Of a stretch of DNA of 64,000 bases, positions 49,440-62,200 are shown in pieces. Numbering within the stretch: position 1 is the first letter of the stretch; each line of letters begins with the position of its first letter. The stretch is taken from assembly GCA_009801015.1 (NCBI GenBank), contig VHZZ01004499.1:32577-96576 (forward strand), written 5' to 3'. Under the pieces are notes generated by a model. That model did no database searches and was not told the DNA's origin. It was given only the letters and a program-made list of their open reading frames with translations. The translations under genes were made by a program, and so were the position numbers. This DNA comes from Silene noctiflora. Its lineage: Eukaryota; Streptophyta; Magnoliopsida; Caryophyllales; Caryophyllaceae.

Positions 49440-50391
49440 AACGGAACGAGAGAGGGCTATGTAGCGAGTGCGCTAAAGGCCAATGACATGTCCCAACCGC
49501 GGCTTTCTCTTTCATAAGAATATGCGATATGGGACTCCAACCACGATCAGGGGAAAGAGGTTGTCCATTATTCTTTAACCTCCTAAAAGAGGACGGACGT
49601 GTAAAGCCGATAGTTTTACTTCTTTTTTTTCGTAAAGCTCATTGATTGATTAATGAATAGGTACAGTGGAATTCAAAGAAAAAGTAATTCAATCAAGCAG
49701 GTTGAAGTAAAGGCATTCCAGGTTTACAGAGCAAGGAGAGTAGGCCGAGCCTCTTAATCCCATCCGCGAAGGGCCGAAAACAACTGTTGCAGCTGATTAT
49801 GGTTATGGTTACAACAGGAGACGGGAATACCTTTTGACTTGTATGCCTTTTTTTAAACTTAAGGCTTGGCGACGCGCGGGCTGCTATGAACAAGATCCTC
49901 CCTCCGACCGAAGCACAGAGCACAGGTCATGGATTATAGTTGGATTTCAATCTATATATCTGCCGATCTCTGATCTGGCTTCGTAAGGCTTCATATTCTT
50001 ACTCTGAAACCAGAAATTTTTCCAATCCATCTGGTAATTTACATCATGCAAATGGCTCATATTCTGGTAATTCTTTTGTTGAATTTCCTTTTTCTCTGTA
50101 AATAGTTCTACTGCATTAGCAAAAGCATTAGCTATAAATTGTAATTCTCGTTTATCTAGTTGGAATAATTATATAGTTCTATCTGGAACAGCTTCCTTTT
50201 GGCCATGTCCTTCTTATTATAAAGTGTGTTAATTCTTAAAGGAGCTGGGCTGAGGGAAGAACGTGGCTGTCACCTTAGTCTTCATGAAACCCCTTCAGAC
50301 ACTACATTTTTAAAATCAATCTTGATAGAATCGGAAGATTAACTTGGGGATTCTGCCCGAAAGTACCCTCTGAACGGAGCTCTTCAACCAT

Positions 50392-50411
50392 TTAAACATG
50401 GTTAAACATGG
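50392..50411 (+). repeat. Perfect tandem duplication of 10 nt
   Basis: TTAAACATGG occurs twice back to back. Confidence 0.75.
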
Positions 50412-50471
50412 AAAGAATGATTCCTGGGGCTTGGGCCTATGAGTAGTCCTTTGATTCTTCCTCTTCCCGGG

Positions 50472-50488
50472 TCTCTCTCTCTCTCTCT
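50472..50488. repeat. (TC)n microsatellite
   Basis: There are eight TC units plus T, with no interruption. Confidence 0.85.
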
Positions 50489-53400
50489 ATCCTGATGCTT
50501 CATCTGTACCGGTAGACTAAAGATCATAAATCTCAGCTCTGTCTCCGAGCAAGAAGAGGGCTCCCTTAACATCGGGAATTGTAATTAAATCTCTTTGTGT
50601 TCGTGAACAGCTCTTTTCAAATGTACTCTTTCTTCCCTTCTTTCCTCAAAGCCGCCCGCTTTGATTAAAAGACTTTGCTTTATTGTACGCAAGGTTGGGA
50701 CGTAACAAGAGAGGGCTTTCTCTCTGCTGCTCAACCTTCATTTGAGGAAGAAAAACTGGACTATATTGCTAGTATAGTGGCAGATGGTCAGATTAACAGC
50801 CGCGTACGTAAATGAATCCTCATAATAAAGACTATAAGTACAGGAGGGATATATGACCACCTAGATCTTACCACCATGGGTTACGACCAAGTGTGTGGAC
50901 TGAGATGTGTGTTGGAAAGCCATGTTTGACATGCTAAGTTATCATACCGTACTTAGTTTTTAGGATTAATTTCCCAGGGTAATTGGATATAAGGTGCCCC
51001 GCTGTGGAGATACTGGAGGAGGAAAATTACCAATACAATATAGGATTGGGAAATCCAAAGGTATTCATTTATATGAATTGTTGTAAGTCAAGGTATATCC
51101 TAATACAAAATTTTCTAACTTAATTTAGTACTTTTTCTTTCTCTTTTTTTGAAAGAGAAGCATCACCGGTGGGTGTCGTCCTCCAAAGTCGTTATCTGCC
51201 TTCGAATGCGCCTTTGATGGTGATGGTAAAGTCTTGTGCTTTCGCCGGATACTCCTATCCGAAACTTAAAGGATAGTCACTCATTTCACCAAAAATGAGA
51301 TCTCGCTCGAGAGATCGAATCGTAAGACTAAGAAAGCAAGACCTCTCCCCCATATTATACTATAACTATAAGGGCATGAAGAGCTTTTCCCCCGTCCATT
51401 GTAAAATACCTTAGCTCTAGCTTATTCGACCTCAAGTTAAGGGGCTCATTGTCGTTTAAAAGAAGTGGGATTCAGTGCTAGCGGAGTAACGAGGCATAAA
51501 GCGGATGTCCCAAAAACCGGCTTAGGAACGAACCTTCTTTCGTTTCCAGCGTCGCTAACAGGATTTATTTCTCTTGAACAACTGCATTGGCTGAACCTTC
51601 CCGTGATTTGTCTTTTTCTGTAAGCCAAGGAAAGTAGACTAATTGCCCTGGATGTCTTCTTCTGTGAAACCCCCTTCACTATAGGGAAAAAAGCCCCGCC
51701 TTATTTTAGAAGTATATATATATTTCTTTATTGATATAAATTGGTGAGGACCCCGCTTCAACAACTTCGTTTGCGGCATCTGTTGAAAAAGGTTGGTATC
51801 ACGGACAGTCCTTGTGAATGCCCATATCTAAAAGCAAGTCCAATCACCAAACTTCACCGCTCCCTTCTCAGTTTTTTTCCTGGCTTGTTCTAAAAGCGAA
51901 AAGAAGTTCGAGCTTTTTCTAACCTGGCATCAAAACCCATGCAAAGATAGAACCTCATATCCTAAGAAATTAGTTCTAAAACGTCATATTTTAGCATTCA
52001 CAGCCAAAAAGCGCTTGTTTTGAGCGTATTTAGAAGAGCTCGGTTTCGGCTTCAAAAAAGGGAATACCCAACACGTATACAAAGGGGAAATTTCAAGGAT
52101 ATCTTGCCTATTGTAGCATGTATGCGTGCTGCATGCTAACCAGTGACTTCCTATGCCCTGTACTGCTCAACTGGGACATCATCGCCCAACGAATTAATTA
52201 GATAGAAAATCTAGGTATTGTTTACTTTTTGTAATGGAATTGCATACATATGTATAAAAACCCATAATCATCAAAACCAAGGACAAGCGGGGGCAAGAGC
52301 TTAATCATCTAAATTCCAAAGGAAAGGTCCAAAGTCGAATATTAAGTCTATTGCATTATGCGCCGATTCACGAATCAGTAGCTCTCGAATCAACCTATTT
52401 ATTTTGAATGCACCACTTTTCAATCGTATACTAAAAGCTTCTGTCGGAGTAGCTCTTTCACTCAGTTACTTGTCAGCACCCGAGGAAGAAGTGCAGAGGC
52501 TTCTTTTATGAAACTTTTAGGAAAGAAGGCATACCCGTTAATTCTTAGATTTTTCTCTTAGAAAGCTCGATCCATATTAAAAAAGTAGTGAGATTAGAAG
52601 GGGACAGTAACAGCCTCTTTCTATATCTATATGTATGCGGGCTGAAGTTGAGTCAACTTGCTCGGGTGTCCAGACCCTTTAACTTTGTCAACAGACTCGG
52701 AAGACTCAGAAGCCCTTACTAAACCTTCGGTTGGAAGGTAATAAAATAAAATAGAGCGGCTCACTGAGAGAGAAATCCCCGATCTATATTAAAAGAAAAA
52801 ATTTGAGCTATCTCCTTCTTCCTTTTCACAGGGCTATGCGATCGAGAATTTAAAATCATAAAAAAAGCTCCTGCCCCACCCTATACTTAAGAAAAAAAAA
52901 AGAAGGTCACCAGATTTCAAGCAAGCAAGGGTGCATGCATGGGCCAAAATACGAAGAAGTAAAGGTCTCTCTATAATATAATAAGGAGCCAAGGGACCTG
53001 CCCTTTGGTTAAATATATTAAATGCTATCTTTTCGGATGATGTCTTTGACAGCACTAGACTTTCTTTAAAGACTACTAGCTACTTGGTTTCATTTAAATG
53101 TGTTTGTGGACTTGAGGTCTTACCCACTTACTTACCTCTCCTGCTGATCCTATTAAGGCGCTACCTTGGAGGGTCTTTTTGCTGACTTTGTGTTTGCTTT
53201 AGAGTCCTTTTTAGTCATCTGGTAGCATACGAATACGTTAACGCAGAACGAGGGCTTCCTTTCTTATGATGTAATCTAGTTTTTATGAGATATATGTCCC
53301 GTGCTAGTTGTTTATAGGTGTAGCTTTCTCTTGTATTATAAAGGCAAGCCTGTCATTAGAACATATAACTTCGTCTTTTTTTTGGACATTAAAAAAGAAC

Positions 53401-56202
53401 TGCTCACGGAGAAAGGACCCTTTTGGGTATCTCAGTAAAGCCTTTTAATATGTTGGAAACGAAATTCTCGGTTACAAATATTGCCTATGAGCTAAAGACA
53501 CCTAAATTTACGGGTTTGATTCCCGATAATCATAGCTAAGTCTTCTCTTAGTAAAGCTTAAAGTGGGTTACTTATTTGCTATCCTATGTTTCAAGAGCAG
53601 TTTTTACTTTATTTGACTTGACTTTCTTAAGGTATGCTCATACTCCTCTTTGTGACTACGCTCATTGTCCCCTTCTTAAAGGAGCGAGATAGTACACGCT
53701 CATTAAGGAAGAAAATAAGTCTTCCAACCCAGACCTTTCACTAAAAATTCACGAAATTGAGATCAGGATCCCAGGTTGGAGGTGAGATTGTTGGGTCTAA
53801 GAATGTCTTCCGTGGCTTATTAAAGTCAAGGAATCACTAAGAGGATAAGAAGATAAGAAATTAAATAAGGGAAGTGAAGTAATGGCCGTTCGAGCCGGTC
53901 GAAAGGAGTGGAAAGCAGAGTGTCCCGAGCTTTCTCTTGCATGACATGACATGATACGCTTCCACGCCAAATCCCTTAATAATAATATAAGATAAGAAGG
54001 ATTCAAAGTGAGAGAAGGGCCTCAGAATTCTAATGCACGAATGAAACCAACCCTCCTATTATGCGAGCAGTACTTTACGACAACAAGCAAGATCAATAAA
54101 ATCCCTCAAACTCTCATTAAGCTCTAATATAGAGGGTCTCATCCCGCACCTTCTTAAAAATGCAAGTATTAAAGAAATGAACCTCTTTTTGACTTTAGCT
54201 TTCTTTTCTTATATATAAAGGCGTTCTAACGAACAAGTTGAAACCTCCTCTTTTGTTTGAAGATAGGCTTTTTGACAAGAAAGATAGGCGCCGCGAAAGA
54301 CCACTCTTTGAAAAGACGTCACGCGAGACACGACCAACTTGTATAAGATCAGTCAGAGGAGAAGAAAGCACAAGCAAGTCTCCAAGGTTGTTTAGGAAGA
54401 AAGGATTTCCTCGAACTCAATGAAATGGGGCGTGAAAAAACAATCAGAGAAGCATGCGCCACTGCCAGCTCCGGTCTTAGAACAGAAGGGAAGGCCCAGG
54501 CCCTTTCTTATCTTAAGAAAAAGTTTACTGCAAATTCAAAGTCAACTTCAGTCTTTGCTGATGAAAGAGATTTCGGGTTGGCTCGAGACGATGATTGCAT
54601 CTTGGGTACGAATCCCCGAATTTTTGAGAGTATGGTTACGCTGGGTTGAGTGATTGCTTTCATAAGCGAAAAGACCAGAAGACGAGAGTGTCATAAGACC
54701 ATTCCCGAGAAAGATCGACTTAAGCCTTATTCAAATAAAAAAAAAGACGAGGCAGTAGCCAAAACCACAGTTGAGTAAGATGCTGTCGAAGACGGAGAGA
54801 GAGAAGTGGTTGATGAAGCGAGCAAAAGAGATGTAGTTAGTTCGATGTGTCAGGAAAGATCTCCATAGGCCAGAGGTCCATCTTGGTTGGATGGAGGACT
54901 CCTTTATTATTCTTATATCTCCGGGACAGACTAAAAAAGGCAGAAGAGAGGAAAAGAAGTAATCAGACTTGATCTTTGCGAGGGATGTGTTTTGGGGCAG
55001 AGTGAGGCAGACGGCCTCAGCTGGAACGAGTAGATCCAAGGAAAGCGCGTGTTGGCGAAAACAGCTATGCTGGAGTAGAGTCCACAAAACCTATACTTTA
55101 TATTATATCAAGTTGAATCTCAAAGACAACCCTTTAAATTGCCCTTACTTTCCGGGTTGAACGAATTTCACGTAGTTTATATAAGAAATTTTTCATAAAT
55201 TCCTATCATTAGGAAAATCCTTAACAAATGGAATGTCCGCGAGCACTTCGGGTTCTGGATTCTCGTAAAAATTTTATCTATAAGAGTCTATTGCACTTCT
55301 CCCGCAACACTTAGACGTGGGCTTTTTTTTCTATTCAATATGGTATAACAGCCCGCCCCTCTCGTTTCCATTCCGATTTACTATTCCATACTTTAGTATT
55401 ACAAGTTGCAGCATATAGAAATTCTAACACAGTTGTTATAGTATAAAGATCTAATGTTTTAATCACAAGATAAAAGTGCCACAGGCTACCCCCTTGAGAA
55501 ACGGAAATCGCGAGGGGTGAGTGAGAAAAACCCCCTCCTGTTGTGGGAGGAAGTGGAAGGCGCATATCCGGTGGATATAGAAAAGGGGGATCTAAGCACA
55601 GAACCTTAGGAGCCACCCTTAAGTTAAGATAGGCAGTTTACCTGTTTTACCCTTTTATTGAGCAGGGTAAGTGAGCTAATCGTTCCTATTGATTGATCAT
55701 TGACAAAAAAAAAAAAAGAAAATTAGCCTACTTTTCTCTAAACCAAGAAGTTAATCTTTGATCTACCTTCTTACTATAGATACCATTCAAATTCAATCAA
55801 AAAGGAAAGACTACATACGGAAAGAATCCTCAGTCGCTCACGTTTGTTCAATATACGCATCAGCTATCGGACCTAGCTTCTCTTTTAAGCAATGTATGAG
55901 AAGAGGAAGAAGGCCGTTCTCTACTTTGATCTTTAACTAAACAAAAGGCAAACAGCCGGCATTGCAAGCAAAGCAAATAGAAAGCCCCTGCCCCTTCTTT
56001 AAAGTTCTTGTGAGCCGGAAAGCGTACCGGCAGTTTGAGTCGCTTACTTCATTTTATTGACTCAATCTTTTTCAACTCTTTATAATATATAAGTCTTAGA
56101 TATATTCCTATATATTCCTGGGAAGCAGACCTTCTCTTTTTCGGCCGCTCCCCCCGAAGTGAGATTCTATCTAAAGATCCAAAATGAAAATGCGAGTTCA
56201 AC

Positions 56203-56276
56203 GGGCTTATAGTTTAATTGGTTGAAACGTACCGCTCATAACGGTGATATTGTAGGTTCGAGCCCTACTAAGCCTA
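56203..56276 (+). tRNA. trnI-CAU: tRNA-Ile (CAU anticodon), plant mitochondrial type
   Basis: This 74-nt sequence folds into a complete cloverleaf. The acceptor arm GGGCTTA pairs with TAAGCCT, starting with a G-T wobble. The D stem is GTTT/AAAC, and the anticodon stem TACCG/CGGTG encloses the loop CTCATAA with anticodon CAU. The variable loop is short, and the T stem GTAGG/CCTAC has loop TTCGAGC. The discriminator base is A and no CCA is encoded, so CCA would be added after transcription. In plant mitochondria and plastids this tRNA is charged with isoleucine after its wobble C is modified to lysidine, and it reads AUA codons. The sequence is what I recognise as the native mitochondrial form. 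No other intact gene lies nearby, so it is probably transcribed alone or from a distant promoter. It is the only feature in the window with no sign of damage. Confidence 0.94.
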
Positions 56277-59200
56277 CTACCCTCTCTCTCCACAATCAGC
56301 ATTGGTGAAAGCAAAAGCTGCGCCTGAGTTGACGCCTTTTCCAGGCGCTTCTCCTTCTGTTGGATTTTTTATCAGGCAGAATTCCTTATTTCTGAAATAG
56401 AAACTGGCCTTGCTTTCTCACCAGCAAAGAAAAGATGTCGACGAAACTAGGCTCACAGAACAAGGTGTGCGAAGGCTTGTGCCCAAAGACCCAGATGGAG
56501 GCTGTGCCCTCTCCCCCATAAACCAACGCAACTGAGTTCAAAATGAAGTAGTCCTCTCGCGAAACTCTAAAATGCTCGGAAAAAGTTGACAATCCGAATA
56601 TCGGAGGAAGAGATGTACGTTAAGACTATTGTCAGACATGAGTTCAAAGAACGATCGGCTGTCCTCGGTCCGAGGCACTGCTGCAGAAAGAATTCCTCGA
56701 TGAATAACCCTTCTTGCGTTTGCAAAAAAGTGAGGAATGGCCCTTTGGTTGTTGACATCGTTCTGCTCCTATATAGATAGAACTTCGAGTTGGGCACAGA
56801 AAGCGCGGGCCATTAGATTCTTGCGGTGGTAACACACCTATAAAAATCTTAGTCAGCCATGTATCATCGGGGCTCCAACAAAAGGAGTAGGGGGCGAGAG
56901 GAGGATCCGAAAGAAGCGCAAACTACTAAAGAAATCGAGCGGGATAATAAAGTTGGACAAGTATAGGCCCTAATCATCTTCTCTGACCTGACTCGAGCTC
57001 CTAAAGTAAGAGGGGATTGGGTAGCGGGTCTCTGAAGCAGTTTAAAATTCCAAGAGAGGCTGGTATAGTTGCCAGCTTTATCTCCTTTCTTAAATCTTAA
57101 AAAATTAGATTTATTTTTTTCTTATTCTATCATGATCATCCGATATAAAATTCTATCTAGGTAAAGAGAGAGGCATAGGAAAGCAGTTTCTTAAAAGAGT
57201 TTATAATATAAATTAATATAGTTTAAGGTAAGTAATAGTAAATAGTAATCAGGTTTAAGACCCATACATAACATATTTAAGAAGTAGCATAGCGCACATA
57301 ATGAGTAAGCAAAAAATGAAAGGGGGGGTTAGCAGGGGCTTCATAAGGACCTGGGGAGTGAAAGGAAGGACAGGTGGCATTCCCGAGGGGACCGCCGGTA
57401 TGGGACGACTGCAAGGTGGGAAGATGCGGTTGTAAATAATAAATGTAAAAGGCTTAAGGAAGCGAATGAGTGAAATACCAAGCTAGAGTGAAAACAAAAC
57501 AATGATACGAATAGGAAGCAACTTATAATATAGTAAGAGACTAAGCTTTTGTTGACGCATCCGCTGCCTGCTTTTTTTTTTGATTTCAAGCCGTTGGAAA
57601 AAAAGCCATAAAGATAGGAAAACTTCATCAAATAGCCCATTTCAAGGCTTGCGATGTCGTTAAAGAGGAACAATATATAACATCTATAATACAAATGACT
57701 CGCTTTCCTAAGAAATCTAGAAGTCTTGTAAGTTCTTTCACTATAACAATTAATTTAATCGCGACATCTCGTCTTCCAAAAGCTTCTATTGAACCATCAA
57801 CAACCAGTAGTGTAACTGGCTAAGCAGTAGACATATAACCATAAGGACGGATCTCTCGCCGGATACGTTAGATTATTAAAACAAATGCGGCTTATCTATA
57901 CTATTCTAATATAAGAAAGCAGAATATCACAGCAGTAGCACATGCATGAATGACTCTTTACGACTTTCCCCGGAAATCGCTGTTTGAGCAAGCAAAGGAG
58001 CTCTTTGATTGGGAACCCGCTGCTTTCTATATAGGTACAGGAAAAGGAACATCCCCTTATACAATTCAAGGGGCAGCTGAGCTGGTACACTAGATACGAA
58101 TCCTGATTGCAATTGGATTCTACTATTAGAAAGCTTCTCCTACTACTTAATATCATCCTTTTTTCCCTATTGAAAGAATCCTACTACCTTATGATGCGGG
58201 CCTTTCTTCCCTTGTATAAACTCTTCTAACCTACCTTTAACTGTAAAAAAAAAACTTAAACAAGGGGCTTTGCCTGCGATTCCAAGGATAAAGAAAAGGC
58301 GACTAAGCTATAACTTGCAATTTTATAATCTTAGCAAAGTCCTGCTATATACAAGCTATCTGAACACAATTAATATAATAAGCGCTTAAAGCCCACTGCC
58401 TGCCCGATCTTATAATTATAAGAATAAGTTTGCTTACTCTACTATAGAACAAACGGGACGTTAGTATAAGGATCATTTGAAGAAGACTAAAACTGTATGA
58501 TACGGACTACTTTCTCTTATAGATAAAGGTAAAAAATTATTAAAGTTCTGAGAGAAAGCTAGAAAGCTATGGATTATATACTATAAGGAATTAGCAGTAG
58601 AAAGAGAATGAGGGGTCTTCCTTAGTTGGGTAGCTTCTTATAGTGGTAATTATAATATGTCTTAGTATAAAGCGGGAGAAGTAGTGCTTGTCAAATAGGC
58701 TGGCAAGTCTTAAAACTAAAACTAAGACATTTGATTTTCGTGGAAAAGCTTTTATTGCAGTTTCATAAGGGAACTCCTCTTTCTTATCTATTTTTACGCA
58801 TGAGTTGGCTGCTTATCTTATAGTATATTGGATTACATTCTTTTTCTTCTGTAAAGCAGTAGTAGCTCACTTACACTTGCTGTGCATGAAGAACGGCATA
58901 TACTTTAATTACTACCCTAAAAATTCTATTTCGGAACTACGTTAGCTAGCATCCTGCACGTTCCAGGTATTCCGCTTGTGAACTTAGGGCGCCTTTACCC
59001 AATTACTTACTAGACAGACTACTACCTTCTTTGTACGTGTAATGTCTTTCTCAACAAAAGCGGATCCCAATAGGAGCACAGCAAGACTTTTCAATAGACT
59101 CTTTTTTAACGGCTATTATTTAAGAGAGTTCTTTTTGATTAGGACACATCCAATAGAGGTACATCACCCTAGTCAGAAACTGCTTATCCATATTATAGAA

Positions 59201-62200
59201 AATCCGGGTCTACACCACATCCGAGATATCATAAAATAAAAGCAGATGATTCCTATTCTGTAGATACAGCTTTAATTACAGTATACTACAAGAAAGGGCT
59301 TGAATATAGCTCTATAGTAAACTTCGTAACGAAGAAGGAAACATGTGCAGCACGTAAGTAGGCTGTTAGAGTGGAACGGATGCTCTTGTTTACACTGTTT
59401 AGGCTTTACCAAGTTCACCCAGTAATTGGGAAAGCACCTTGGAAAGTAAGATCCATTTCACTCGATTACGGGCTGCCACCTTTTTGGTATCGCTTTTTTT
59501 TACATTTTTTATGGGGGTCAGCTTTTTTCCGATGTTGCTGATCGAGAGGTAAAAGAACCTCCTATGTATAGCTAGGATGAGACAGAATCATATATCCGTG
59601 TTTTGATGCGGTACGACCCTCATCAGGACTTGTGCTCGCCTCTTCAATAAAGGAAGAAGGCATCCTCGTTAGGTTACGACTTTCCCAGTAAAGAGTAGCT
59701 AGACTATCCGCGGCTTTCATTTGGGGCAGGGGTGTTAAGTTGCTATCTCATACAATTTGGGTTTGTCCTTGTTTTATTGGGCGAAGTCCATTCACTAGCC
59801 CAGCTTACATCTTCTAAATTAAGAGGAACGTTCTTTGCAAAGCAAGAAAGAACATAAGTCGACGCTTTGGCTGAAGCTGCTTGTTAGAGATCAAAGTATT
59901 CTTTCCTTCCCTTGCTTCACCTGTTCCAGCACGTGCATTTCGTAACAGAAAGAAGAAGGTAGCAAATACGGGACACAGGATTAAGGGATACCCCGACCTA
60001 AAAAGGTGAGACTGCTTCTAGCCTTGAAACATATACAGGATAAAAAACTCTTTATCCTTAAAAACCAAGACTATATTACATGCTATTAAGGAATACGCCC
60101 GCACACCAACGGCTAAAATACGGATGGATATTACCGATTTTTTCTACTACTAGTAGCAGCGCAAAGCCAAGTAAGCTTACTCACTTTACTACTCACCGGC
60201 TAGAGAGAGAGGTTGGCGTCCGCAACGCACATCGAAAAGCACTTTTGGGAATTTTTTTTTCACACACCTTCCTCTCCTTCTTACTTTCCTTACCTCTGGA
60301 CCCACTTAAAGTAAAGGGGTGGGAAGCCTTTTCCAGTCCAAAATCGGGACGAATAGGCGAAGTGGCACCTTAACCCGGTAGTACCTACCCAAGGATTTGT
60401 TTATCAAAAAGTTAGACTTCCTCAGAGGCCATTTATGCTTAGTAAAGTTATACCTCTCCAACGGCCTGACCTTCCTGCATGCTCGAACGTGGCGTCTTTT
60501 CGAGGTTGTTGGCATGACTTCTGAGAGTAAGGAGTTTCATTTGAGTCTATCCTATATGTATTTGCAGAAGAATTATATCTAGTAACGTTAATGGTTAAAG
60601 CTGCTCTGTGCACACTTTTTACGAACTACTCCTGTACGAGCTGCTGCGCACCCCATACTTAGAAGTTCTTCCCTATATAACTACTTACGGACGAAACGAG
60701 AAAGAAAGCTGCTTCCTCGCATTCAAACAAGTGGCGGCAGGAGACCATGTCCATAATACCCGTAAAACAGTATGGGAAAGATGGAATCTCTTTTAAAAGA
60801 TCTGGTCGAAGGTCTTCATCAAGATGAGTGCACTCGCTAGTTCATAGGTAAGGACAAAGCCTATCCTTAAGAGCATTGGTTTGTAATTGGCTAAGTAGTA
60901 AATACCCGCAGGTTATAAGCCCCATCAAAGACTCTCCCTTACTATGGCACTTATTTAGTGGATTTCCCACGTATGTCACACTACGAAGCCTCAACCCGTA
61001 GGCGTAGGTGGAAGGCTGCTTTACATGAGATTTTCACTCTCCCTTTCCGGGTAAGAGACCTCTGTACAGTAAGGGGGAAAGCTATTTTACCCGGCTTTTT
61101 TTTTTCAAAGATCTTTATGAACTTCCTTAACTTCCTCGCACAGTATATATGGAAAACGTCGCTATGAGCGATTACGCATCCTAAAACTATATTTAGTAAT
61201 TTTATAACAAAGATTTACCTAAAGGGTCCCATTCTCCGAACAGAGGCGGGTAAGATTCGGCCAATCCTGTGTACATATTACGTACAGGGACGTCTTACCT
61301 ATCAAAGAAAGAAGCTTTCCGAGCGTGGGAAGTCTTTGGTTAAAGTAACTCTGGATTCTTCTACTTGTTTGGTGTAGTCAGTACAGCTTCCGTTAATTCC
61401 ACAGATAACATAATATATAAGGATAGATCTTATGGGTTACCCACGGCTCAAGGGACCCTTCCTCAGCAACCACGTTCTGTCTAAACGCAAAACAATCTTC
61501 AAGCATTTCCACACACACGGACAACAGTAGAAAGTATACTAGCTCAACTAAGAGAGAGAAAAAAAAAAGTTGTTCGCCCCATCTCCTACACCCGTTCGCC
61601 GCGTACTCCCTGTTAGATTGTTCTGGGGACTGCCCGAAGCAGCTTTAATGCGGTTTTTTTTTCTTTATTTACTGTACAAATCCAACGTAGTCTGACCATA
61701 TCATAAGCATAAGCTAGAATCCAAGGCTTTGCCAGCTTGTTAATAGGTGCGTCGTGCTCACATGCAGCCTGTATAAACAGGTGTACGCAAATCGAAGATC
61801 AAATGAAATTCCTATGGTGCATGCGCATAAAGATATAGAAAGTGTTTACAGAATGACAAGCCACGATCTTGTCTTAGAAACCCATCTCGCCCAAGTCACG
61901 ACGAAAGCCTTTCCGTAATTAGATCGCCCATGCGCTTGCTACCCTTAGTGAACTTGCTTCGTCCACCAGACAGTAATCCTGTTCTCGAGCCAAGAGAGTA
62001 GCTCGTGCCGTGTGCTTTGCCCCCTTCCTCGTGAAAGAATGGAGTTTCATAGGCTCGCTTCACGCGACAAATTCTTGATATGTCTGCATGCGTTTCGGAA
62101 GAATCCGCGGGGTCTTACGTCTTGATCACTCTTTAGGGCATGAGAAATCCCCCTTATATATTGTGGTATCCAGGGGTAACTGGGATTAATAAATTAGTCG

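Larger units (their letters stand above)
45342..56202. other. No gene recognised
   Basis: This holds the microsatellites, the tandem duplication and the dispersed repeat at 49407. A 21-codon frame at 47147-47212 contains a P-loop-like string (see findings). The 74-codon frame at 54425-54649, with KAQALSYLKKKFTANSK, is charged and protein-like but unassigned. Confidence 0.5.

Noticed and set aside
51205-51245. CAFDGDGKV reading, recalling a LAGLIDADG homing endonuclease
   Set aside because: Only one weak motif in a short frame, with no second motif.
53505-53545. ACGGGTTTGATTCCCGA resembling a tRNA T-arm
   Set aside because: No acceptor, D or anticodon arm could be placed upstream.
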